Assembly (NCBI GenBank): GCA_028679775.1
Contig: JAJRAX010000304.1
Location: 1-5,202 of the forward strand
Origin: Methanothrix sp.
GTDB taxonomy: Archaea; Halobacteriota; Methanosarcinia; Methanotrichales; Methanotrichaceae
DNA length: 5,202 nucleotides
Reading direction: 5' to 3'
Each line of letters opens with the position of its first letter. The stretch's first letter is position 1. Below the pieces are notes generated by a model, which saw only the letters and a list, made by a program, of their open reading frames with translations, did not search any database and was not told where the DNA came from. Position numbers and translations under genes: made by a program. Of this stretch, positions 1-5,202 are shown in pieces.

Positions 1-141
1 GAGCCAGCCCACCTGTAACGCGCTCATGTTGCTCGCAAATACCCATTCATCGTTATGGCCTCCGGAGGCATAGACGCGGTTAACGAGCGCATCTCTCGGA
101 TCGGTGATGTTCAGGCGCAGGGCAGATATCCGTCCTCGCAC
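1..141 (-). CDS. Partial reading frame of unknown function, running off the left edge; overlapping gene or shifted continuation of its neighbour
   Basis: On the minus strand a frame is open from 171 to base 1 with no stop; the in-frame TGA upstream is at 174-172. It encodes protein-like sequence, including RISALRLNITDPRDALVNRV and, nearer the edge, NDEWVFASNMSALQVGWL. A GTG at 141-139 could start it, with AAGGA at 152-148 six bases upstream. That start would overlap the end of the preceding gene (stop 113-111) by 29 bases. A protein starting there would have no signal peptide or membrane anchor. Alternatively this is the rest of the same extracytoplasmic domain, separated by a one-base deletion somewhere in 113-174. 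No family is recognised. The frame is seen directly; which explanation holds is undecided. Confidence 0.4.
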   Translation of the reverse strand, partial: MRGRISALRLNITDPRDALVNRVYASGGHNDEWVFASNMSALQVGWL

Positions 142-575
142 ATATGGTCCTTCATTACCAGGATCTCTTCTTCAATTGAGAAGTTGCCCACGAACATGTG
201 ATTGATGCGCGACATCTCATCCTTGATGTCTCCGGTCTCCGGGTTCAGTACCAGATATCCGATGCGCCCGATGCCGATGAAGTCAGCGTCAATTGTCATC
301 TTTGTGAGATTTGGCAGAGCCAACAATTCCATCCTCGTAGAGAGGCGGGTGGCATCAGTGAACTCCTTGGAGGCACTCATCTTCAGGGGATAATTCTGCA
401 GTTTGGTGCTCTCCCGGAACTTCTGGTCATAGGCGAAGAGATGGGCATTGGGATTGCTCTTGCTGCCGATCTCCGCAACATAGTGGTCTCCTGTTGCCGG
501 AATAATGACCATGGGCACGAGGACTAAAAGTATCATTAAAAGAGCCGCTTGACGAAATAATGCATCAAGGGTCAC
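111..575 (-). CDS. Membrane-anchored extracytoplasmic protein of unknown function, possibly frameshifted at its C-terminus
   Basis: This is a 154-residue frame starting with GTG at 575. AGGA at 585-582, six bases upstream, supports that start over the ATG at codon 14. Residues about 8-27 form one strongly hydrophobic segment (ALLMILLVLVPMVIIPATG), either a signal anchor or an uncleaved signal peptide. The remaining roughly 125 residues are polar and should lie outside the membrane. They include a plausible beta-rich stretch, IGRIGYLVLNPETGDI, around residues 100-117. I do not recognise a family. The gene lies 34 bases after dapF on the same strand and is probably cotranscribed with it, which does not by itself suggest a lysine-related role. 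The last 16 residues (from LVMKDHM on) look unlike the rest, while a different frame continues to the window edge. The annotated end may therefore result from a frameshift. Confidence 0.65.
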   Translation of the reverse strand: MTLDALFRQAALLMILLVLVPMVIIPATGDHYVAEIGSKSNPNAHLFAYDQKFRESTKLQNYPLKMSASKEFTDATRLSTRMELLALPNLTKMTIDADFIGIGRIGYLVLNPETGDIKDEMSRINHMFVGNFSIEEEILVMKDHMCEDGYLPCA

Positions 576-609
576 GGTTCTTCCTAGCCGATTAGCCTCG
601 ATGATATTC
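576..609 (-). promoter_or_regulatory. Short dapF-to-downstream gap carrying a ribosome binding site
   Basis: Between the dapF stop and the GTG at 575 there are 34 bases. On the minus strand they carry AGGAAG at 585-580, with AGGA six bases before the GTG. No TATA-like element or T-rich terminator is visible, which favours cotranscription of the two genes. Confidence 0.5.
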
Positions 610-1521
610 TCACGGCTCCTGATAGAGGTTGTACAGAAATTCTTCGCTGATCTCTCCAGAGCAAACGGTTACCGCAGGCCCCTCCATGAAGGCATTTCCA
701 CCCTCAAAGGTTATGATCAGCGGGCCGCCTTTGGTCTTCACAAGGACCTCGTCTCCCGCCAGCCCCAGACGTCGGGCGACACTCGCCGCCGCCACCGAGC
801 CAGTTCCGCAGGAGAGAGTCTCACCTTCCACGCCCCGCTCAAAAGTCCTGATCTCAAGAGGCTGGCCAGACTTGACGAAGTTGACGTTTGCGCCTTCCGG
901 GAAGATGCTATTGTGCCTGATAGATGGAGACCTCTCCATGATATCAAAATCCAGGTCATCAACAAACACCACGGCATGGGGAACTCCGGTGTTGACTGCT
1001 GAGACTGCCTCACCCTCCAGGCGCTCTTTGAGCAGCTCTCCTGAGCCGCAGGCAGGAATAGCAGATCGATCAAACCTCGGCTCACCCATGTTCACCTTGG
1101 CCCAGAAGAATCCATCCCTCTCTCGAACCTGAACGGGAATTATGCCTGCTAGAGTCTCGACATCGAACTGCTCACCAACGTAGCCCGTATCCCAGGCATA
1201 CTTGACGAGACAACGGATGCCGTTGCCGCACATCTCAGCCTCTGAGCCGTCCGGCTGGATAATCCTCATGCTGAGATCCGCCCGAGCGCTGCCAGAGAGG
1301 AACAGAACCCCATCGGCCCCAATGCCGTAGTGGCGATGGCAGCAGGCTATGGCGAACCTTCTTTTCTCCATCTCGGGCACCTGCTCCCTGTTCATCTCGT
1401 CTATGAGGACGAAGTCGTTGCCGTTTCCGTGCAGCTTGGTGAATGTCAGGCTGGTTGGCCGAAAGGGATCATCATCAAGCTCTATCTCAGAAATCTCTGC
1501 CAGCTTCATTTTATATACCAT
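610..1521 (-). CDS. dapF: Diaminopimelate epimerase
   Basis: This cytosolic, cofactor-independent epimerase converts LL-2,6-diaminopimelate to the meso form, the second-last step of lysine synthesis. In many methanogens it follows DapL aminotransferase. Of the 303 residues, the first fold half holds FTKLHGNGNDFVLID (27-41) and GADGVLF (68-74). The two catalytic cysteines of the family are both present in canonical context: Cys98 in MCGNGIRC and Cys238 in SCGTGSVAAA. NTGVPHAVVF (177-186) and the ERG motif (228-230) are also family-typical. Length is slightly above the usual 270-290 because of about 22 residues before the normal N-terminus. ATG at 1521 and ATG at 1509 (codon 5) are both possible starts, and neither has a convincing Shine-Dalgarno site. 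It is divergent from the hexulose-phosphate synthase gene and is followed by a membrane-anchored unknown. Function is secure; the exact start is not. Confidence 0.96.
   Translation of the reverse strand: MVYKMKLAEISEIELDDDPFRPTSLTFTKLHGNGNDFVLIDEMNREQVPEMEKRRFAIACCHRHYGIGADGVLFLSGSARADLSMRIIQPDGSEAEMCGNGIRCLVKYAWDTGYVGEQFDVETLAGIIPVQVRERDGFFWAKVNMGEPRFDRSAIPACGSGELLKERLEGEAVSAVNTGVPHAVVFVDDLDFDIMERSPSIRHNSIFPEGANVNFVKSGQPLEIRTFERGVEGETLSCGTGSVAAASVARRLGLAGDEVLVKTKGGPLIITFEGGNAFMEGPAVTVCSGEISEEFLYNLYQEP
1510..1517 (+). promoter_or_regulatory. Archaeal TATA box for the hexulose-phosphate synthase gene
   Basis: TTTATATA matches the methanogen TATA-box consensus exactly. Archaeal transcription normally starts about 26 bases after the box centre, so the start is predicted near 1540. 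That leaves a leader of about 25 bases before the ATT at 1565, with room for the Shine-Dalgarno site at 1554. The box overlaps codons 2-4 of dapF on the other strand. The upstream purine-rich BRE element is not obvious. Confidence 0.6.
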
Positions 1522-1553
1522 GCATCAATTTACTTAAGCTTGTGTTGTTGTGT

Positions 1554-1559
1554 GGTGAT
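1554..1559 (+). promoter_or_regulatory. Shine-Dalgarno site that points to an ATT start
   Basis: GGTGAT is fully complementary to the AUCACC part of the archaeal 16S rRNA 3' end. Five bases separate it from the ATT at 1565. The first GTG, at 1583, has no Shine-Dalgarno-like sequence in the 15 bases before it. The spacing therefore favours starting at ATT. Confidence 0.6.
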
Positions 1560-1562
1560 GTC

Positions 1563-1570
1563 ATATTAAA
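1563..1570 (-). promoter_or_regulatory. Weak TATA-like site, candidate dapF promoter
   Basis: Read on the minus strand this is TTTAATAT, a partial match to the archaeal TATA consensus. It predicts a dapF transcript start near 1540, giving a leader of roughly 20-30 bases before ATG 1521 or 1509. It is the best AT-rich candidate in the short divergent gap, but the match is imperfect and AT-rich octamers are common. Confidence 0.3.
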
Positions 1571-2845
1571 CCCATTCTACAGGTGGCACTGGATATTCTG
1601 GAGCTAGACAGATCAATTCAGATAGCCAAGGAAGCCGTCCTCGGCGGCGCAGACTGGATTGAGGCAGGAACGCCACTCATCAAGAGCGTAGGCATGGACG
1701 CCGTGCGCGAGATGAAAAAGGCTCTGCCCGGGGTCCGGATACTAGCAGACATGAAGACTGTGGACACGGGAGCCATGGAGGTGGAGATGGCTGCCAAGGC
1801 CGGAGCAGATATCGTGGCATTGCTCGCCTCTTCCGATAACTCTACAATCGAGGATGCTCTGAGGGCGGCTCGAAAGTACGGCGTGCAGATCATGATGGAT
1901 CTTCTAACAGTACCGGACCCGGTCAAGCGTTCTCGGGAGCTGGAGGCCCTCGGCGTGGACTATATCTGCGTTCATGTCGGAATCGACCAGCAGATGACCG
2001 GTCGCGACACAGTCGATTTCCTAAAGGAGATCGTAAAGGTCGTCAATATCCCTGTAGCTGCGGCAGGCGGCATAGATGCAGTCACTGGAGCCGATGCTGT
2101 AGCCAATGGCGCAGCCATCGTAATCGTAGGCGGCAGCATTGTGAGAAGCGCGCAGGTGACCGCATCAGCCCAGAAGATTCGCGAGGCCATAGACCACGCC
2201 CGGATCAGCGCTGCCCCCAAGATGAGCCGGGAGGAGGAGATGATCGCCATCTTCCGAGAGGTCTCTGGGCCTAACATCTCGGATGCAATGCACCGCAAAG
2301 GAGCCATGCGCGGCATCTTGCCCATCAACCTGGGCATCAAAATCGTGGGGAAGGCTGTAACCGTCCAGACATTTCCCGGAGACTGGGCCAAGCCTGTGGA
2401 GTCCATAGACATGGCGGGACCTGGAGACGTGCTGGTGATCTACAACGGCAGCAACAGCATCTCGCCCTGGGGAGGCCTCGCCACCCTGAGCTGCAAGATG
2501 AGGGGGGTTGAGGGTGCGGTCATCGATGGAGCCGTCCGGGATGTTGACGAGATTCGAGCCCTGAAATATCCCATATGGGCCTCCGGAATCACCCCCAACG
2601 CCGGCGACCCAAAAGGCATGGGCGAGATCAACTCCGAGATCACCTGCGGCGGCCAGACTGTCAAGCCCGGCGACTACATCGTGGCTGACGAGAACGGAGT
2701 GGTGGTCATACCAAAAGAGCGGGCTTACGAGATTGCCAGAAGGGCCAAAGAGGTCGAGAAGATGGAGAGCAGGCTCTACGAGGAGATCCGAAGGGGCAGT
2801 ACACTCTCACAGGTAGCGAATCTTAAAAAGTGGGAAAAAGCTTGA
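1565..2845 (+). CDS. Fused 3-hexulose-6-phosphate synthase / RraA-like domain protein
   Basis: Residues are numbered from the GTG at 1583. The N-terminal domain (about 1-205) is a TIM barrel of the OMP-decarboxylase superfamily. It joins formaldehyde to ribulose 5-phosphate or, in the direction methanogens use for pentose synthesis, splits hexulose 6-phosphate. Seen are EAGTP (27-31), the catalytic DxKxxD as D56-M-K58-T-V-D61, His131 in CVHVG, and phosphate-binding AAGGID (160-165) and VGGSIV (182-187). The C-terminal domain (about 215-405) is RraA-like. It keeps the aldolase signature G298-x20-R319-D320-x2-E323, ending in [11 protein letters not shown], so it may be an enzyme rather than an RNase E regulator. 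The tail to 420 is charged and helical. Such fusions are known in methanogens, but the role of the second domain is unsettled. Codons 1565-1582 (ATT AAA CCC ATT CTA CAG) give (M)KPILQ before VALD, the usual family N-terminus, so ATT 1565 is preferred. GTG 1583 is the conservative alternative. Confidence 0.93.
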   Translation: MKPILQVALDILELDRSIQIAKEAVLGGADWIEAGTPLIKSVGMDAVREMKKALPGVRILADMKTVDTGAMEVEMAAKAGADIVALLASSDNSTIEDALRAARKYGVQIMMDLLTVPDPVKRSRELEALGVDYICVHVGIDQQMTGRDTVDFLKEIVKVVNIPVAAAGGIDAVTGADAVANGAAIVIVGGSIVRSAQVTASAQKIREAIDHARISAAPKMSREEEMIAIFREVSGPNISDAMHRKGAMRGILPINLGIKIVGKAVTVQTFPGDWAKPVESIDMAGPGDVLVIYNGSNSISPWGGLATLSCKMRGVEGAVIDGAVRDVDEIRALKYPIWASGITPNAGDPKGMGEINSEITCGGQTVKPGDYIVADENGVVVIPKERAYEIARRAKEVEKMESRLYEEIRRGSTLSQVANLKKWEKA

Positions 2846-2854
2846 TGACAAGCT
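2839..2854 (+). repeat. Small hairpin across the hexulose-phosphate synthase stop codon
   Basis: AGCTTG (2839-2844) and CAAGCT (2849-2854) form a perfect 6-bp inverted repeat around the four-base loop ATGA, overlapping the TGA stop at 2843-2845. No T-run follows, so it does not look like a terminator. It may be incidental. Confidence 0.3.
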
Positions 2855-2965
2855 GTAAATAGATTGAAATATTGTTATGAAGGCGCGTAAGCATCAAGCA
2901 TCACATTCACAAAATAAAAATTGTGTGGTGGGTTTAAAAGATACAGTAAGTTCGAGGAGAATTAC
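2846..2965 (+). promoter_or_regulatory. Intergenic region upstream of secF with candidate TATA element and a strong ribosome binding site
   Basis: These 120 bases are AT-richer than the flanking genes. AAAATAAAAA at 2911-2920 is the best-placed candidate TATA region, predicting a start near 2942 and a leader of about 24 bases. TTTAAAAG at 2933-2940 would put the start almost on the ATG and is less likely unless the message is nearly leaderless. GAGGAG at 2954-2959 is a strong Shine-Dalgarno site six bases before the ATG at 2966. GCATCAA/GCATCAC at 2891-2904 is a short tandem echo. No terminator for the upstream gene is evident, so some readthrough into secFD is possible. Confidence 0.4.
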
Positions 2966-3856
2966 ATGGAATTGGAGGATATCGTTTCTAAGTACCCACC
3001 CAAGCAGGTAATGCTGATTCCGGTTGTTATCGTCATATTAGCATTTATCAGCTTGGGAGCGACCTACCTTGCCACAGGCTCGCCTGTGAAGCTGGGAATA
3101 GAGTTTACGGGAGGCACTATTATCACAGTGCCGGCAACGGGATCGGAAGAGAGCGTGGCAGAGCAGTTTGCAGCTTATCCTCTGGTGGACATTAGAGACG
3201 TCGGCAATAGATACATGATGCAGTTCGGACATATGAGCGATTCCGAATATTCCGAACTGGTCAAGCTTGCCAATGACAAATTCGAAAGCCCGGATATCAG
3301 GCATATGGGACCGATCTATAGCAAGGAGCTTCAGGCCCAGGTCATGAAGTACTTGCCTCTGTCCTTCATATTGATGGCCATTGTGGTCTTCGTGGTGTTC
3401 AGGGAATTCATGGTCTCTCTGCTCGTTGTGACTTGCGCTCTGGCCGACATTTTAATTGCAGCAGCTTCCATGAACCTGACCGGAGTTGAACTCTCCTTAG
3501 GAACAGTGGCTGCACTACTCATGTTGATTGGTTATTCTGTTGATACCGATATTCTCCTAACCATGAGGGTCTTGAGGCGCAAGGGCCCTGTGGACGAGAA
3601 GATCATGGGCGCGATGGGTACAGGCCTGACCATGACCGGGACCACCATTGCTGCGGTGATTTCGCTCATAATAATCAGCAACTTCCTGTATCTGATAGTG
3701 CCATCGTTTACCAGAATGGATACCATTGCCGACATGACCACAGTCCTCATATTCGGCCTGGCTGCTGATATCTTCAACACCTGGATCACCAATGCTCAAG
3801 GGTTGAGATGGTACCTTGGCAGACCTAAGAAAGCTGTACGGGGGCAGAAGAAATGA
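2966..3856 (+). CDS. secF: Protein-export membrane protein SecF
   Basis: SecF is an RND-superfamily membrane protein that works with SecD to assist translocation through SecYEG, thought to use the ion gradient. Archaea have no SecA, so its precise contribution there is unclear. Of 296 residues, membrane segment 1 is about 14-36, followed by the family motif IEFTGGT (45-51) and an external domain to about 125. Five further segments lie at about 129-145, 147-168, 174-192, 220-245 and 254-275. IGYSVDTDILLTMRVLRRKG (188-207) is the conserved segment-4 motif, with acidic Asp193 and Asp195 in the archaeal form. Length is normal for archaeal SecF. The start is set by GAGGAG six bases before ATG 2966; a longer frame from TTG 2921 would add 15 unlikely residues. 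The stop overlaps the secD start as ATGA. Confidence 0.95.
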   Translation: MELEDIVSKYPPKQVMLIPVVIVILAFISLGATYLATGSPVKLGIEFTGGTIITVPATGSEESVAEQFAAYPLVDIRDVGNRYMMQFGHMSDSEYSELVKLANDKFESPDIRHMGPIYSKELQAQVMKYLPLSFILMAIVVFVVFREFMVSLLVVTCALADILIAAASMNLTGVELSLGTVAALLMLIGYSVDTDILLTMRVLRRKGPVDEKIMGAMGTGLTMTGTTIAAVISLIIISNFLYLIVPSFTRMDTIADMTTVLIFGLAADIFNTWITNAQGLRWYLGRPKKAVRGQKK

Positions 3857-5202
3857 GCCTCTTCGAGAATTTGTCCAAGGATAATAGGGTCGTCTTATAC
3901 GCGATCGTTGTCGCACTTGCCATCATATCCATTGGATTGTTCGGCCTGAAGTTCGGGCTGGACCTGGAAGGAGGCAGCTATCTTCAACTGCAACTGCAGG
4001 GTGCTGAGGCTCAGATCGATGTCTCGCCGGAAGATATTCTGACGCATCAATTCAATGCCACTTCCATAGAGAAGCGCGCTCAGGGTTACGTATTGATGGT
4101 TCCTGGAAAGGTGCAACCTGATTTCGCCGAGGATCTCGGATATATCGGAGCCAAAACCATTCCGGGAGAGAACAGCAGCAAGATCACCATATCAGCCGCA
4201 CCTGAGACCATAGTAATCAATTACCTCAAGGATAGCCTGGACGCTGATGTCAAGCTGAATGTCGATGTGTCACCCGTTCGCTATGAGATCCTGACCAATG
4301 TCACAAGGGACTCGCTCAACGCGCTCCTGGCCCCAGTGGGCGGCAAGGTGCCTGAGGGCGAGGACACATTTGTTGAGGGCGTAACAGACCAGACAATGAT
4401 CGACACCAAGAAGGTGCTCGACTCCAAGCTGAACCGTCTGGGCCTGCAGGATATCAAGGTCAAGAGCGTTGGCAACAAGTTCATAATGATCGACATGGCC
4501 GGGGCAGACGTGGCCGAGGCCCAAGAGATCGTGGGCAAGCCCGGCAAGTTCGAGATCAGAATATACACAGAGAACAACGAGAGCATGCATGTTCTCTACG
4601 GTGACGCAGTGCAATCTGTGGACATTCCTGAAAAGGAGAACAACGTCTGGGGTGTGCCGTTCACCCTCTCGGATGAGGGAGCTGCTGCGTTCCAGAAGGC
4701 TGCCATCGATTCCGGCGCTACCAAGAAGCCAAATGACCACGAAATAGCCATGTATCTGGATAAGGATGAGATATTCTCAGCGCCGTTGGCACCTGAGCTC
4801 GCCAGCAGCCTGAAGAAGACTCCATCCCGAAGCATGAGGGCGACTGTAGGAGCTGGCGACGAGGGAGCCGAGAAGGCAAAAGAGCTGAACATCCATCTGC
4901 GCGAGGGTGCTCTGCCAGTTAACGTCGAGATCGTAGGCTCTGGACAGGTTTCTGCATCTCTCGGAGATCAGTTCAAGGTACAGATGGTCATAGCCGGTTT
5001 AATTGCCCTTCTGGCTGTTGCTGGCATGATATACTACCGATACCGTGAAAAGAGGATAGTCCTGCCCATGGTCTTCACCTCCTTCTCCGAGGTAGTGATG
5101 ATGCTGGGCGTCTGGGCCGTTGCAGGCAAATTCCTGGGATGGCAGCTCGATCTGGCAAGCCTCGCAGGCATCATCATGGTGATAGGCACCGGTGTAGATC
5201 AA
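3853..5202 (+). CDS. secD: Protein-export membrane protein SecD, C-terminus beyond the window
   Basis: The frame is open from ATG 3853 through the last base, giving 450 residues of the SecF partner in the SecDF export complex. Membrane segment 1 (about 12-31) is followed by FGLDLEGGSYL (34-44), the conserved first-periplasmic-domain motif. A large external domain runs to about 370. It includes LREGALPVNVEIVGSGQVSA (349-368), the strongly conserved stretch just before segment 2. Segment 2 is about 374-393, followed by basic RYREKR, and segment 3 is about 402-426. Segment 4 ends at the edge in MVIGTGVDQ (442-450), the GTGVD motif expected to carry the functional Asp. The rest of segment 4 and segments 5-6 are missing only because the window ends. 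ATG overlaps the secF stop by four bases (ATGA) with no strong Shine-Dalgarno site, suggesting translational coupling. Confidence 0.96.
   Translation, partial: MSLFENLSKDNRVVLYAIVVALAIISIGLFGLKFGLDLEGGSYLQLQLQGAEAQIDVSPEDILTHQFNATSIEKRAQGYVLMVPGKVQPDFAEDLGYIGAKTIPGENSSKITISAAPETIVINYLKDSLDADVKLNVDVSPVRYEILTNVTRDSLNALLAPVGGKVPEGEDTFVEGVTDQTMIDTKKVLDSKLNRLGLQDIKVKSVGNKFIMIDMAGADVAEAQEIVGKPGKFEIRIYTENNESMHVLYGDAVQSVDIPEKENNVWGVPFTLSDEGAAAFQKAAIDSGATKKPNDHEIAMYLDKDEIFSAPLAPELASSLKKTPSRSMRATVGAGDEGAEKAKELNIHLREGALPVNVEIVGSGQVSASLGDQFKVQMVIAGLIALLAVAGMIYYRYREKRIVLPMVFTSFSEVVMMLGVWAVAGKFLGWQLDLASLAGIIMVIGTGVDQ

Noticed and set aside
113..174. Programmed -1 frameshifting in the membrane-anchored gene
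   Set aside because: The direction of shift would fit, but no X XXY YYZ slippery heptamer is visible in the overlap and no strong downstream structure was noticed. Deletion, sequence error or overlapping genes are simpler.
629..1132. Long plus-strand open frames antisense to dapF
   Set aside because: Their translations are low-complexity Ser/Pro/Arg-rich with no recognisable motif, while the dapF frame has full family motifs. They are shadows of a GC-rich coding region.
2839..2854. Hairpin at the hexulose-phosphate synthase stop as a transcription terminator
   Set aside because: The stem is only 6 bp and no T-run follows; archaeal terminators are usually marked by T-runs.
2921..2965. Longer secF start at TTG 2921
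   Set aside because: It adds 15 residues (MCGGFKRYSKFEENY) atypical of SecF and has no ribosome binding site, whereas ATG 2966 has GAGGAG at ideal spacing.
4270..4892. Minus-strand open frames within secD
   Set aside because: They lie opposite a confidently identified secD frame, and their translations show no family motif.

Overview
The window looks like chromosomal DNA from a methanogenic euryarchaeon, most likely of the Methanosarcinales and possibly Methanothrix-like. The grounds are a hexulose-phosphate synthase fused to an RraA domain, archaeal-type SecF and SecD in the order secF-secD, Shine-Dalgarno sites matching the archaeal 16S tail (GGTGAT, GAGGAG), an archaeal TATA box (TTTATATA) and frequent ATA and AGG codons. 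The genus is inferred from protein character only.

Left part, minus strand (1-1521). dapF (diaminopimelate epimerase, lysine and diaminopimelate synthesis) reads leftward. After 34 bases it is followed by a GTG-started gene for a small protein with an N-terminal membrane anchor and an unrecognised extracytoplasmic domain. That frame stops at 111-113, but a second minus-strand frame stays open from 171 to the window edge. The gene is therefore either frameshifted or overlapped by another gene.

Centre (about 1505-1575). A compact divergent control region separates dapF from the rightward gene. A plus-strand TATA box sits inside the first dapF codons. A weaker minus-strand TATA-like site sits at the start of the rightward gene. 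Both predict transcription starts near 1540.

Right part, plus strand (1565-5202). First comes a two-domain protein: 3-hexulose-6-phosphate synthase (ribulose monophosphate route, which methanogens use to make pentose phosphates) joined to an RraA/HMG-aldolase-like domain. The reading frame encodes the family's usual N-terminus upstream of the first GTG, and the best start is an ATT codon with a well-placed Shine-Dalgarno site. After a 120-base gap come secF and secD, overlapping by ATGA. They encode the membrane subunits that assist protein export through SecYEG; secD runs off the right edge at its fourth membrane segment.

Most of the window is housekeeping. No mobile element, CRISPR array, RNA gene or new multi-gene system was seen. 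The points worth a second look are the ATT start, the broken or overlapping gene at the left edge, the interlocked divergent promoters and the intact aldolase motif in the RraA domain.
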